DNA from: Microthyrium microscopicum | Lineage: Eukaryota > Ascomycota > Dothideomycetes > Microthyriales > Microthyriaceae | NCBI GenBank assembly: GCA_010405405.1 | Contig: MU004232.1 | Span: 887,481-951,480 of the forward strand | Length of the DNA: 64,000 nucleotides | Reading direction: 5' to 3' | In this document: positions 44,947-57,828 of the stretch, piece by piece | How the letters are laid out: the number at the start of each line of letters is the position of its first letter | Position numbering within the stretch: the stretch's first letter is position 1 | Position numbers and translations under genes: made by a program | Notes under the pieces: model-generated | The model's database searches: none | The model's input: the letters and a program-made list of their open reading frames with translations, nothing else | What the model was told of the DNA's origin: nothing

Positions 44947-46286
44947 CGCAAACGCTTCCAAGCGCTGATGCGTCGCTTGACAGTTCTAGGATACCTGGTT
45001 GACGGATGCACTATCATTGGTTGAATTTTCCCTACCTAATTCCTTCCAGTACTCTGTATTGAGTTTCTTTTGACAAGGCTTCAGCCTTGCTCTATAGCAC
45101 GGTTATCTCCTGTCCTACTTAACGCTCTTAGCAGACAATCAGAGAAGGAACGTTCATTTCCATAAATCATACACTTTCTTGATTTTATCCATAATCTTTT
45201 TTCTTGTACCCTGCAAGTGTCGAGTATTGGGAAAATCCGGAGTTCGGAACCAAACACGTCCCAGTTCCTCTCCGCCCCCAAACTTATCGAACTTCCTCAT
45301 CAAAAGTCAGGAAGAAATGATCGTCTATCGACGCGCTTATACATAAGCCGTGAAGTCTGCTTCATTGTTTCCCGATTTTCTTTACAGCACGGAATACAAG
45401 GACATGCATACGATGTCGATGCCTAGCCGCGCAAATCTTAAGAATCCATCCGCCAATCCACGCGATCAACCTGGTGATCCTCGAGATCCTTCATTGAATT
45501 TTACCATTAATTTTCTAATCAAGTAGGATTTTGCTTCATTTCACACCTTTATTCCTCCACAGAAATGAATTGCCTATCTATCTAGTCCGACCACCTGTTT
45601 TCAATAACACAAGTGACATTGCAAAGGATGGAGGTAGCATCAACTTTAGATTACTCGTCAGCTGGTGATGCTTACAGATTAAAGAGGCGCTGCGGGCAGT
45701 TTTCATAATCCTGCAGGTGCCGTGGTGATATTGGCAATTATCCATCTGCAATAGCTAACGGATGTCGTTAGAAGCTTCCATATGGCAACACGTGGGCCTA
45801 TCGTGGGGCGCTTCCCTTACTAACACATATACCCGTGGCGTGCCTTCCTCAACTGAACATCTAGCGCAAAGCTACGGAACGGACCCTTGCATGATCGGCT
45901 CTACCGTAAAGAATAAGGCAGTGGCGACGGCTTAATTCCCAACTACCTGCCATCAGACACAACTACAAAATAGAGAGCTTGCAGTTGAAATCTTGAAATC
46001 GAGAGGTATGGAAGTCAGTCTCTTGGTACCATCCTAATCGATGGGAATCCACTTAACAGCTCACTTCTTTTGTTCCCGAAGAGTCAATCTATATCAATTT
46101 GCCCTGAGCTCGAATTCACTTGTTCACAATATGCAGACTGATGACTCTTGAACTACAAGACGCAGTGTTGCGTTTGTGGGGTACCGTGGTGTCTGTAATT
46201 AGCAAAGACTAGTACTACATCGACCTATGTGCGATTACTATGTCCCTATTTTTGTCCTTGCCTGCCTATTTTGGATCTCAATTCTA

Positions 46287-48388
46287 TCAGGCACTGCTGG
46301 GGCTCCATCTCCCAAGCGCATAATCATTGATTAGCTTTATACCCTCGGCGCGGAATGTATCGTCCTCAGCATAACTTGTAACATTTGCATCAAAAACATA
46401 ATCCTTAGGCTTTGTCAAATCGTACTTGGGCCATAAAGCCTCAGTGCCATTCCACTTGCTTCTCCACGCATTTGGGTCTTGATCGTGGATAAAGCTCACC
46501 CAGTTCGAATTCATGAACTTGGATAGGGTGCTATAAGACGCGCTCTTGTCGGTAAATGGGTTGATAGAAACAGGAGGATACCCAATTCCTTGCAGATTGT
46601 AGAAAACGAACGCAATCTCCTGAAAGTGAGTGACTGCAGAGATTGGTTTGACTCCAGCTGGGATGGCATTAAATCTGTAGCAGTATGCGGAAAGACCTGC
46701 AGCAGCCCAGGTTTGACAAGTAAGTCTACGGCCGGCGATGAAAGCTTTGTCTCCATAATAGGAGCCAGCACGACGGAATTGGGCGCCAAAAGGAGCTCCG
46801 AGCTGCGCGCTTCCCAAGGAAGCCCCGACCTGAACAGTGTGATCGTTGGGATAGGCCTTGAGAAGTTGTTTGGCCAGCTCAGCAGGCAGAGCTGCGTTTC
46901 TCTCACTACCCTCTGTTGTCAGAGATTAGTATTGGTCCTAAAACCTTATTGAATTTAACTTACTGGCCAAACTATCGTAAAAGTCCTGCTCAGTGTTCAT
47001 GCCTCGAGGAGCAAAGTCAAGACCTTCATCAGAGTTCGCTAAATTGTATCAGCAATAGTTTTTTTCAGGCGCATCTAGAAGCTGCTTACCACCGGATATC
47101 ACTGGCACATGGACAAACTTCCCTGCAGGGAGCTGCTTGTTCAAGTCATTTGAAATGATATCTCCATCAGTTGCCGGCCCGAAATTGATCAAAACACTCC
47201 GCGTAGCGCCAGGCATGCCGGGAGGTGCTGATCCACTCCCTGGGAGGACTGTACCATTGATGATCTTGTTCATTTTCTCAGTTGACACAGTTCGGAGACA
47301 CTGCAAGCTCTCTGTTGAGTTTGAGCATCCCGCTTCCTTGGTCAGGAGGTTGTAAAGGTTCTGATATTTATCTCCAGAGGTTGAGCTCATCAAGGAGGGA
47401 TTTCCACTTTCCATTACCGCTCCTCGGAATAGTTTGTCATCACGACCACCATATGCAGTCAGATGTAAGCCCACTGAGCCAGCGCCAGCACTCTCGCCCC
47501 AGATTGTCACTTTGGTTGGATCGCCTAGCTTTGGTCAGTTTCAGGGGCGCAGCTGTCATGAAGACTACGAACCTCCGAAAGCAGCAATATTCTCTTGGAC
47601 CCAGTGCAAAGCCAATCGCTGATCACGAAGCCCAGCATTAGTGTTGCCGCTAGCGACAACCTCCTTGGAATTCAAGAATCCCCAAGCCGAAAGTCTGTAG
47701 TTGATGGAAACGGTGACGATTGGTTTGCCCATCTCAACGGCGTTTTTGATAGTCCAAGAAGTGTTATATCTTTGATCAACACCTCCACCAGCATTGAATC
47801 CGCCACCTAATCTTTCTTTTAGTGTCGATCTCAAATAACATCAAAGACACATACCATGGATCCAGAATGCAACAGGCAGCTTCTGGCCATCATAACCAGC
47901 TGGACGAACAATATTCAGATATAGACAATCCTAGCGATTGGATGAGAAATGGGATTTGAGGTTACATTTTTTTTCATACCTCAGAAACTTGATAGTTCCA
48001 TTGATCGCTCTGCGCAAAATCAGTGATTTTTCAAAGCTATACGACTTGTTTATAGTAACATACACTGTATCCAAAGCACTGGAATCTGTCGTCAGCAAAA
48101 TTCATAATCTTTGGTTCCAAAAACTCTTACCTCCGGAGAATACGCTTTCGCGGCATGCACTCCTGTCCAAGTCTTATTCAGCGACTGTGGTATTCGAAAT
48201 CTCAAATCACCAAGAGGTGGCTGCGCATACGGCACTCCCAAAAAGAAGTCCTGCTTATACTCGGCTGAATGCAAGCCCTCATATGTTCCATTCTTGACAG
48301 TCACAGTTGGCGCGCCAGCTGAGCCTGTAGGAGCGGCGACGATTCTGGTCGCGACCAACGCCAGCAATGAAATTCCTGAAGACCACAT
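46287..48388 (-). CDS. secreted type-B carboxylesterase/lipase
   Basis: Eight exons, 48388-48131, 48078-48064, 48009-47980, 47930-47855, 47806-47573, 47524-47090, 47038-46964 and 46912-46287, give 582 aa. The signal peptide is MWSSGISLLALVATRIVAA. Alpha/beta-hydrolase fold of the Candida rugosa lipase/cholinesterase family: FFLGVPYAQPP, SEDCLYLNIVRP, the oxyanion-hole HGGGF, the nucleophile elbow GESAG (Ser about 216), acid in NSDEG (Glu about 354) and catalytic His in AVTHFQE (about 470). Several N-glycosylation sites are present (NGT, NKT, NTS, NVT). It hydrolyses esters or lipids outside the cell; the exact substrate is unknown. The open frame starting at 48406 uses a non-ATG codon, so the ATG at 48388 is chosen. 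Confidence 0.92.
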
Positions 48389-49244
48389 TGTGATTTTGCG
48401 GTACAAAGTGAGAGGTTTTCAAGAACAGAAACCATGAAGACATTGTTGCAGTGAAGTTGCAATGTGAGTAATAAAGACCTCATCAAGAAATAAATTGACT
48501 ATAGACAAAGGCTACTAGTATTTAGTGCTTGAACGGGCTGAACGCTCGGATGTTGAGCCGCATGTCCAGACCTGAATCATATATAAGGGCATCGTTGCTA
48601 TAGGCCTTCATAAATATCTCGAGCTGGTACCTGAATTCTTGCTCGAGCCTAACACCAAATATATCAGTTTCCTGACAAGTCATAGAGTCCATATCTCGTC
48701 CTGAACTGAACGATTGAATGTGAAAGACGTTGAGTATGCTTGGAAGACTCTTCTAAGTTCTCTCCGTGATTAAATGTGCCACTAAGAGGAATCGCGGTAC
48801 ATCGTCATCGGATTTCCCGAAACACTTTGACTCTAGGACACGAGCCATGATCGTGGTTACTATAGGTCTAATACTATTTAGACTATAGGCATTATGGATT
48901 ATTGTGATATCTACCACCTAGCTGTTTATAGATATCAGTTTACCATCACTCACAAACTGTGATAATACCTCTGCTTCGAACATTACTTAAGTAGTTGCGC
49001 CTTGACAAAGACAAAGCCCTGAGCATCATGAGATGGCTGGCAAGTATGGATTTTGAGCTGCTCGAAAGATATTGAACGTTCAAAGCTCCGAAATAGCTGA
49101 GAGTAATTCATAACGATTCGTGTATCTTGATGTCCTTCATAAACAAAAATCCACATTAAGGGTTTGCGCTCCAAGTATCAGGACAAAAATTGCTCTGCTC
49201 CATTGAGTAATTCCATCCAGCAACACCAACCATACTGATAGCGA
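48389..49244. other. intergenic
   Basis: Esterase promoter side and 3' flank of the b561 gene; no gene recognised. Confidence 0.5.
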
Positions 49245-50217
49245 TCAAGCCATGTCCTTATGCTTCATCTCCTCCCTTATCTCCTCAACAGGTGAACTAG
49301 GCGAGTTAGGCTGCCCCTTAGCCTTACGACGTCTCGTAACTGCAGTGACACTCCAAACAACAGCATAAATAAAGGCCACAATGGAAAACAAAGTCGCAAA
49401 GATCGTCTGTCCATGCAGATAATCACCCTTCTCATTAACTCTCCCAATAATCCCATTAACTCCTCCCAAAAAGATCAACGCCCGTCCATAATTCGCATGC
49501 AGATACATCCACACCGTTCGACCTCCAGAATTCACATACCCTTCATGATGTAGCCAGCCTAGCATTGGCTGCAGTAGCATGAGCGCTGGAATTGCAACAC
49601 CCATGCGTGTGTGAACGGACGATGGGTACTTGTGCTCGAAGAGTTTGTCATCGTAGTTGGCGAACCAGATTCCAAGGGCCATTCCGGCGTACATGAGCAG
49701 CATGGCTAAAACTTGCATGGCTACGTGCACGCGTACGATGTAGCGGAAGTTGAATAGGCGCATCATTAGGGCGGCGAGGGGGTAGAAGCCGATGAAGGCA
49801 AGACCCATGGTCACGCCATGGGCGAGTCGAACGCGCGCTTTGAGTTTTTTGAAGGCAGGGGTTTGTTTAGCTTTGGGAATGGTGGAGCGTGGGAGTAATG
49901 GTGAGGACTGGATGGTAGATATAGAGTGCAATGGTTTCTTGGGAGAGCGGTTGAACAGGTCGGCTTTCGAGTCTGTTCTTGGACTCAGGGTGGAGAGTTC
50001 GATTTCTGAACGACGAACTTGTTGCTGGAGTCCATTGCTAAATTTGCCTGCGTCTGTGTTAGTATGGCGTTGTGTAAGGCGAAGCAACTGACTTACTCAG
50101 AGCAATGATAGCAAAGAGAAATGTTAACTCATACTCACTTCGTTCACAGTAAAATATGACTGTGCCAAAAATGAATGTGCCAAAATTGGAAGGACTCGAT
50201 AGACGATTTGATATCAT
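49245..50217 (-). CDS. cytochrome b561-domain integral membrane protein
   Basis: Exon 2 (50047-49245) is certain. Exon 1 is modelled as 50217-50097 through a 49-nt intron with donor GTAAGT, branch TACTAAC and acceptor GCAG, giving 307 aa. The core has the cytochrome b561 arrangement with four His spaced to ligate two hemes: RLAHGVTMGLAF, VRVHVAMQVLAM, SSVHTRMGVAIP and YLHANYGRALIF. The C-terminus is basic and charged. It probably moves electrons across a membrane. Many fungal relatives carry an N-terminal DOMON domain; none is seen here. The start is uncertain because exon 1 overlaps an antisense frame of 60 codons (50156-50338) and contains FLFAIIALS, which may be part of a signal peptide. 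Confidence 0.75.
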
Positions 50218-52604
50218 GTATGGCTACAACAAGACCTACTTATACAACCCAACTACAGGCTACCGGGCCCCAGAAGAACCAAAGTTTGACATGGATGTTA
50301 GGCTTAAGCTTCCTAGCTCCAGACAGCGCTACGCTTGAAAAACTTTCTTCTTGACAAGCAACCATTTCTTTCTACCAAGGCGCAAACTAAGATGCGACGA
50401 GACGGGGGGCACCGAGACGGAAGAAGCCTGCCGCTTCAACCGAGTAGGATCGAAAAGCACTACCCATTGCATTTGACTGCATTCTCATTCGACATGGCGG
50501 TGGGCATTCATGACTTGTCTCTGAACAGTGAGATGTGTCGCACTAAACGTAGAGATGAGTGAGCATAGATGCGTGTTTCTTGCTTGCTAACAAGGAAGAT
50601 ATCTCTATTTTCCCAACATCGGTGAAATGAATCGTCGGATGACAAGTCTAGCCATTGATACTGCCGTTTCAACAGATCAGTCATCGTGGAGTAACAGTTG
50701 CAATGAGCAAGGGATGGAGATGAAGACAGGGTACCTACGGTAAGTTCCTGGACTCTTCATCATGTTCGGCAAATTCCGCTAGAATCTATCGAAAATCGAC
50801 GCTCTTTCGACAAGAAATTCCTCTTCTGCAGTAGTGATATGCAAGGCTGGGACTTTTTAGCTTATCATATCTAATCAGATTCCGATTTCGGCTAGTTAGT
50901 GAAGCCACAAAATCTTATCAGATGGCGTGCTATTGGAGGAAGCAATTTTTAGCATTGACAATGCCAAGTGAATGATGACCAGCGGCTTGATTTTCGAATT
51001 GTCAGCAAGTAATGCCGATCCAATGAATTTTCTGCCTTCAGAAATGTGGCAGGAAAAAAGCTGCTCAACAAAGGACAGCAGTCAATCGTGCAGAACCTGG
51101 TGCACTTCGCCCAGCGGTATGGGACGCGAATTTTGCACAAAAAGCATTCGTAGTTTTTCAGAACGATGGATTGAGGCCACTGGTACAGCCGTGAATGTGT
51201 GAGGAGTCGGGTCCTCCTCCAAGAATTCTGCCAGCCGGAGACTACCCAGGTATAAGCATGACAATATAGTCTCAGCCGGCAACAGATAGGAAAGCTTCAA
51301 CGCAATGCTGATACCCGTCGTAGAGCAGGAATTAAGTCACACTTTGTTCGGTCAGAACACCATGTCGTTGCCATTGCTCTCTAATTTCGGACTCAGCTTA
51401 GTTCCGCACGCTGGTTCGGCAGCCAGAGCTGATTTAGCTCAGCGCAAATATGGTGAATCCTGCTGGCTGCATTGACTCTGCTTCATAGTTGGAGAACATG
51501 GGATCCGGACAATGCAATGTACGCTTTTATCAAATAATCGCGGATCGTAAAGGGACGCAAGGAGCGAAGGTGTATGGTGGTCATGTTCTTTGATTCCTCG
51601 ATGTCGTTTGTCCTGGCTGGAAATAGCATGGGCGGCCCCACCCACAGGGGATGTCAGCACGCTAGCAATTAAAGGCAGTATGAATTGACGATGGCAGCGT
51701 CTATTGAATGATCCGGGAAGGTGAAGTTAAAGGGATGTCGTTGAAGATGCAGAATGAAGTGAATGATGATGATCATGTCTTATCAATCAGATAGCGATAA
51801 GACTTGATAAGATTGATGGATTAGATGATCATCCTGAAACATCAACATCGCCAACGACATCCATCCATTCTACTCCAATATCACCTAAGTTCAAGCTTCA
51901 GCTGGGCCACGCAAGAATGGCCATGTTTCGAACCTGTCTTCGGAGCTTGGTGTTTTGCTCCCCGACCTTTGCGCGTCCAGTGGGCACCCTTGAACTGCTG
52001 GTCAGGAACACGTCTACCAAGCCCTCGACCTCTAACAACACATGAAACACCTTTGTTTCTCACTTGAAGGCGTCTTGACTTTGAATTTAGTTATTTGTTT
52101 AAAGCTTTGAGACTCTTGAAATAAACCTAATTGTTTGGTCATCGCTCTATCTACTAATGCGCCAATGGGATCCGACATTCAACATCAAGTGTTTAGCTGA
52201 GTGAACTGACCGTAGAACATCGCAGCTTTCAATCTTTGATATGTCTATATTTCTACCTCTATACATTAGAATGATCAGTGGGTACAAAAGCATACTTACG
52301 AGACAAAATAGGTCTTGCTCCATGGAATAGCTTCGGGATCTCAAAATACCTACATATACTCAAAGCTTGTCTCCCTGGATATCAAAGCCCCATCGAGGAA
52401 TACGCAGAGGGTGCGTCAAGATCTAGGAAACAACATTGGGGCTGCAGGTCGGCATTGGGAACAATGTATCAATCAAAACTAAGCCAAGAGACACATAATG
52501 GAGTACCTACCCTCCGTCCTCGCCGCTCTTTGGCATTTCATATTCATCTCTTGGTTCTATTGCGCTCGTCACTAATATCATAGTTGAACAACACACTCCT
52601 CAAC
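50218..52604. other. intergenic, 2.4 kb
   Basis: No supported gene. A + strand 60-codon frame overlaps the start of the b561 gene (50156-50338). A minus 72-codon frame at 51082-51300 begins with a hydrophobic MKLSYLLPAE segment but has no family signal. Confidence 0.5.
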
Positions 52605-54138
52605 ATGTCGTTGATTTACGGCGGTAGACTCTTTCAGGGTGGCCCATATCCTCCATTGGAATGGCCACTCGGCGGCTTCCCCAACATCCAGATAGATGTT
52701 GCTGTAATGAGCGTTTTCCTGTTTTTGTTCTTGATCGCAGCATTTCTTCACCTCTTCCTGTTCTTTGCAAATATAGTGCGCGGGCATAGATTCATCATAT
52801 CAGCTCTAATATTCGGTAAGTAGCACTGACCCTATTTCACCCATAGCTCCATTAACACACCGCACAGTCTTCTGCCTCGAACGTGTCTTCGCACTCGCCA
52901 TACGCATCGCCGGAACACTCCGCGGCGAAGATGGCAACCTCTACGTCGGTGGAGTCGTCCTTGTCTTCGGCTTCACCCCTCTGCTCTACATCATCAATCT
53001 CGTCTTTGCCCACCGCATCATCAAAGCCCAGCATCCACGACACGGCGGCAACATTGGGATCTCACTTGTCTTCTGGCTCACCTACTTGCTAATCCTCTTC
53101 GCCTGGGCCTGTCTAGTCGCCGGTCTAGTACAACCCTTCTTCCAGCTATCCACCTACTGGCGATACGTAGACCGCGGACTGCGAATCTGGGGCTTCACCT
53201 TCTTCGCCATTGTATCTCTCATCCCACTGCCGCTTGTCCTGCTATCCACAGTGATCCCAAGACGGCACCGCGTTAACAAGTTTGGCAGCGGCAGCTTCTA
53301 CGCCAAACTATGGATCCTCGTGCTGGTCGTAATACTCACCTCCCTCGAAGCATTCTACATCGCCGGCGTAGAATGGGTAACCCCAACATCACGTTTTGTG
53401 CCGATTCCAGCGTACATGACGCGCACGTGGTACTATGTCATGATCTTCACGCTCGAATTCATCATCGTCATCCTCTATGCCGGTGCGCGCGTCGATAGAC
53501 GCTTCCATAGCGGTGACCAGCCCAACAACAACCACACCGGCGGTGCATACCATCCAGGTCCCAGCTACGGTCCAGGCGGTCCGCTGCCACCGATGGCTGC
53601 TGGTGCTCAGCCACCGATGGGTCCAACAGGTCCAATGGGTGGTATGGGTGGTCTAGGCGGTCTAGGAGCAGCACGCGCGAACTCACCGAAGCGTAAGAGA
53701 CGATTCCCTGGCCTGGGCAAGTTAGCACTTGCGGGCGGAGCGGGGGCTGCGGCTGGTGGAATTTTAGGTCGACGACGTCTGAGCAAGAATCGTGACAAGG
53801 AGGCGGATATGGAGCGCGATGAGTCTCCAGAGCCCCAGTAAGTTATATGACATGTTTGAGCGGCCATGGGCTAACGGATACGTGTTAGGGCTGTAAACTA
53901 CCCCAATGATCCTTTAAACGCACATCCAATTCATAAAGAGGTTCGTGGCTTTGACGTGGAGACCATCCCAGAGGACACAGAGTCAGAAGATAGTTTGTAT
54001 GCGGCTGGCTCCTCTATTGGGACGGAGAGTAAGAGGCATTCGGGGGTGAGCGCGCAAGAGGTTGAGATTGGTGGTGAGCATGAGTTGGCTCAAGCTGGGA
54101 ATGCTCATGCAGACAGAAGACAGGGTGTTGCCTTGTGA
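52605..54138 (+). CDS. fungal seven-TM integral membrane protein (DUF3112-like)
   Basis: Three exons, 52605-52815, 52868-53837 and 53889-54138, give 476 aa. The ATG at 52605 is preferred; the frame open from 52584 starts with TTG. About seven hydrophobic helices are visible: VMSVFLFLFLIAAFLHLFLFF, CLERVFALAIRIAG, VLVFGFTPLLYIINL, SLVFWLTYLLILFAW, GFTFFAIVSLIPLPLVLL, LWILVLVVILTSLEAFYI, and MIFTLEFIIVILYAGA. The tail is Gly/Pro-rich (GPTGPMGGMGGLGGLG), then basic (KRKRRFPGLGK), then acidic. This is the layout of a fungus-specific membrane family of unknown function, possibly receptor-like. Confidence 0.8.
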
Positions 54139-54518
54139 TAGCTCAATCATATGCAAAGGGAGGGAAGCTTGAGTAGAGTTGGGACTCTTGGAAGCTGGTT
54201 AATGTTACGCCATAATAGTCTTGTACGATACCAATGCGGCTCTGGGTTTATCTTGTCTGATTTCAGTATCAAAATAGTCTTAAATCGATAATTGTAGCAG
54301 CGTTTTATCAGTCTTCCTGTATGGACACTTGTCTTATGTTACTAGTATGCTGGGAATTTTAATGATCAAGAGCTTCTTTGGTCGAGGAAACTGCCAAAGT
54401 AATGCATTCCGATATCGGCTGCGAGCGAACCTCTCAGATGCTCCAGTTCATAAATATTTATTTACATGGCCACCACATTCAGTCTCCACGCTCGTCTCCT
54501 CCACTTTCCACTGAAGAC
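54139..54518. other. intergenic
   Basis: 3' flank and leader; an upstream in-frame ATG at 54402 would extend the next protein by 39 residues without obvious conservation. Confidence 0.5.
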
Positions 54519-54953
54519 ATGCCAAACGCCAACGCAACAAACGGTAATCCACCCAACCTTCCTTCAAATGTCCTGTTATTCACTCCGACTACACAACAAA
54601 CTGCCCATTCGCTACTGAACGGCAGTGTCTTTACACGTCTAGCAGCAAGCGGGCAGACTGAGCCGGCGCAATTGGCAGAAGCACTGAGAAGTGTTGATGA
54701 ATCTTTCTGCCTATGCCACCGCAATGTCATCTTGATATTCGACAGTGATGCTGAAGGCAAGGACGTGCAAGATGCGCACCATGAACATTTTCGCGTTGTG
54801 TGTCTAGCGCTGAAGGACAAGGACATTAACTTGAACGTTGCTGGCTGTGTTCATGATGCATCCACTGCTTTGGAAGCGGGCTTCCAGCTCGACGAGTTGA
54901 ACTCTACCTCTGTTCTAGTCATTGACTTGATGGCTGAAGATGGCGAAGAGTAA
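54519..54953 (+). CDS. hypothetical protein (144 aa)
   Basis: ATG with good context (GAAGACATGCC) and 144 codons to TAA; no intron needed. The protein is acidic and soluble, without signal peptide. Its pattern alternates helix and hydrophobic strand (NVILIFDSDAEGKDV, FRVVCLALKDKD, SVLVIDLMAEDGEE), suggesting a small alpha/beta domain. Unrecognised family; a longer form from 54402 is possible. Its 3' end faces that of the GPCR gene, 167 bp away. Confidence 0.6.
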   Translation: MPNANATNGNPPNLPSNVLLFTPTTQQTAHSLLNGSVFTRLAASGQTEPAQLAEALRSVDESFCLCHRNVILIFDSDAEGKDVQDAHHEHFRVVCLALKDKDINLNVAGCVHDASTALEAGFQLDELNSTSVLVIDLMAEDGEE

Positions 54954-55120
54954 CCAGTGAGTGGGCCGGGATGGGGCTCAGCTCTTAAAAGTCTTTTTCT
55001 GATGGGGGCATAGCCGCTGATATTGGGCCCTTTTATTCCACATAAGTAGCCGTGGAATTATCCAGTGATCAACATCCTCAGATTGAAAGAGGATAATAAA
55101 TTCCAGTCTATCATCTACTG

Positions 55121-57266
55121 CTATTTACTCCGTTCTTCATGTGGATGGGAACTTGCTTCCGCATGTATCTCGCCCAACGGACTTTCCGCATAACCATCAT
55201 CACCGTCATTAACAGCATCCCACCAATTTCGCTCAGCAGCCACTCCGTCCTTCGTGACAACAGGACCAACATATCCCTGCGGAACCTCCGTGCTATCGGC
55301 AGAGTATCTAGCTGCGCGGCGATCAGCCCGTTCAAACGCCAGCCGCATGCGTGCTCTGCCCCTTGGTGAGAAGCCTGCATGAAGTTGTTTCACTGGCTTT
55401 TGAGTTTTTGGTGGTCGGAAAGCTGCGAAGACTTTGGAGCCTGTGGTTGAAGTTGAAGAACGGCGACGACCCTCTCTATTACTCTCGGGGGCCAAGGCCA
55501 CGTGCGATGCTTCACTGATACGCTTAGATGTTCGCTTTGAAGGAAGGTCAGGTTCTTCATTTTCAGAGGCAGGTTTGCCGCAGCAAGGAACATGCTTTAT
55601 AGACCAGCCAGTTGGTTCGACCAGACGCCAGGGTTTCTCTCGCAGCAGGAATACTATACTGTTAGCAAAGCCCATGCTGGAGATGCAAACCGTGGCGAGT
55701 GTCGCGAGAGCCGGTGGAGCATTCATGGCGTATTTGGTCTTATACTGCATACAGTGCAAGATGAAGGGAGCGATCCAGAGGACCATGTAGATGATTGGGT
55801 ATACGAAATTCATTCGCAGCTGGAACATGATTGTTTGGCGCTTTGCTTCCAACAACTGAATGGCAGTTACTTCTGATATGTTTCGCTCCAGGTCAGCGTC
55901 TGCTGATAATGATTTGCGGCCACTCCAGTCGATGGAGCCGTTCTTAAACGGGTTGCTTGGCAAACGAAAGCTAGAGCGCTGTTGCTGGACGGGAGCGGTA
56001 GCGGTCGACAGCTTAGTGCTAATCGTCGAGTTTGTCACAATTGATTCGCGTCGCAGTGCTTCGGCGGTGTCTGCGAGTATCTTCGACCGGGGCAAGAAGT
56101 TGAGGCCTTTAATCTTGTCCTCTTTCAAGTGCGCAGATTGACCGATAGGTACGCTTATTTGATCTGGATTGGCGGTATGTCGACGAGTAGAATGGTACAT
56201 TCGAGAAGGGCTTTGAGGTGCGTACGCGATTTCGGGGAGCGAAGATCGTCGATGACCATCCGGTTGAGACTCCAGTACTGGAGTCGAAGTGATAACATCA
56301 GGTGCAACCGAGCTCATCGCTGATAGGTGGCGAGAAGCTGTTGGCTTCTCAAAGTATTCTCGAGCTGGTGCTTGCTCCTTGATTTCAGGGGTCGTCTTGA
56401 TCGGCAAAATCCATACCTGCTTGAATGATTTAAACTCTTTCCCGACGTGATAGTATACACATGCTGAAATGCTGATGATAGCAACAAATACTATGTATCT
56501 CGGAATCCAGGAAAGCGCAAGTCGATACCAAAAAGGCCGAATTGGTAGCCAGCATACGGATCCACCTGTAGTATAACCCCCGCTAGGATTGATAAAAGCA
56601 AGGCTCGCAAAGATGATTGGAATTATAGCCAAGAACGAGTTTACCCATACACGGTAAGGGTTCAGACCGTATGATGGATCGTGAATGTCAACCGTTGGGC
56701 GGTATATTTGTATGGCGCCATGTATTGTGATGAACAGAACGGAGAAGTCTAGAAATCGATGTTAATTCAGCACTCTTCAAGAACGCCAAGTCTGACCTAC
56801 CAGTAAGTTCGTGTCCCATAGATAAAAAGTAACCAGTCATCTGGCAAAGAGCCGATTTCTCCGAGGGCTGGTGGTTAGAGAGACTAACGGCCGAGCTAAT
56901 GAAGAACCAGACTGCTCTGAGAAGATCACCGGTGATATTGACCATGATCAGCCTTGACGGTATTGTTAGCGAGCGTCCTGCAAGAAGCGTGGTTGTTTAC
57001 CTGTGGCGATATCGTTTCTCCATCCGTATGAAGTAATAGAAAGCGATAGCACTTGTAAATACACTAAGAGATGATGTTGCGATGGCGACTTTGTTGATCG
57101 TAGTTTTGGACGAATGTGTTAAATAGGACATGGCTTTGCCTGAGTGCGGGAGCGAAGTGTTTCCCAAACCAGTGCCATTGTTGATGTTATTGTTGAGAGT
57201 TTGTAGAGTTCGTAGGGAAAGTCGATGTAAGGTTAGAGAGTCAGGAATTGAAAATTCTGTATGCAT
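55121..57266 (-). CDS. Git3/Gpr1-like G-protein-coupled receptor
   Basis: Three exons, 57266-57001, 56952-56801 and 56748-55121, give 681 aa. The N-terminus is extracellular with N-glycosylation sites (NNGTG, GNTS). TM1-TM2 are INKVAIATSSLSVFTSAIAFYYF and LIMVNITGDLLRAVWFFISSAV; TM3 follows CQMTGYFLSMGHELTDFSVLFITIH; TM4 is FLAIIPIIFASLAF; TM5 is YIVFVAIISISACVYYH; then a third loop of about 200 residues full of Ser and Arg; TM6 (FVYPIIYMVLWIAPFIL) and TM7; and a basic tail. This order matches the fungal Git3 N- and C-terminal domains of glucose/nutrient-sensing receptors upstream of cAMP-PKA. The ligand cannot be assigned from sequence. Confidence 0.85.
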
Positions 57267-57828
57267 GCTGAAAGCAGAGATTCTGATCCAATCTAGAGGG
57301 ATGTTGCTTCAAGGCTCTCTGCAACAGCTCATAAGCTGCTAGAGACGGGAAACCGTGGGCACCAAATGAAGGGAAATCGCAACTCGGTAGCGATTTATCT
57401 GTGCGGAAGGGGCGACTTTGTCAATGCTGAACTCCGCGGCTGTCTCTGAAGGTTGAATAATATGGACAACTGTTGAGGCTGGTATGTGCAATCCATGGAT
57501 ATGTTCTGTACCAGTAGAGCTAATATGGCATACTCTAGCGTTCAATATGCAACCCCATTGACGACCTGCATAGGCACAAGAGACAGTTGCACGGTAACTA
57601 TGCGAAATGGGAGTTAAGACTGCATTATGCGGCATCTGTATCCGGTTTAGCCAAAGAATTGGTTCCGAGCGCATATCAACAACTTCCGAGGAATGTGGAG
57701 AAGTCGGGAATAGTGACCCAAAAACTACATTCCTTCGGAGTAACTCCCGATATCATCTAATTAGTTCAGTTCATGACTGCATTAAAATGGTCTCACCACG
57801 AGGCCGCTCTATGGCTGTGTTTCACTTC
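57267..57828. other. intergenic
   Basis: GPCR promoter side and 3' flank of the ubiquitin hydrolase; no gene seen. Confidence 0.5.

Larger units (their letters stand above)
44653..46286. other. intergenic with minisatellites
   Basis: Promoter side of YVC1. Contains two short tandem repeats (listed separately). No gene supported from 45000 to 46286. Confidence 0.5.

Noticed and set aside
51082-51300. 72-codon minus frame with hydrophobic start, possible secreted peptide
   Set aside because: Signal-like start is weak, no cysteines in the remainder and no promoter features.
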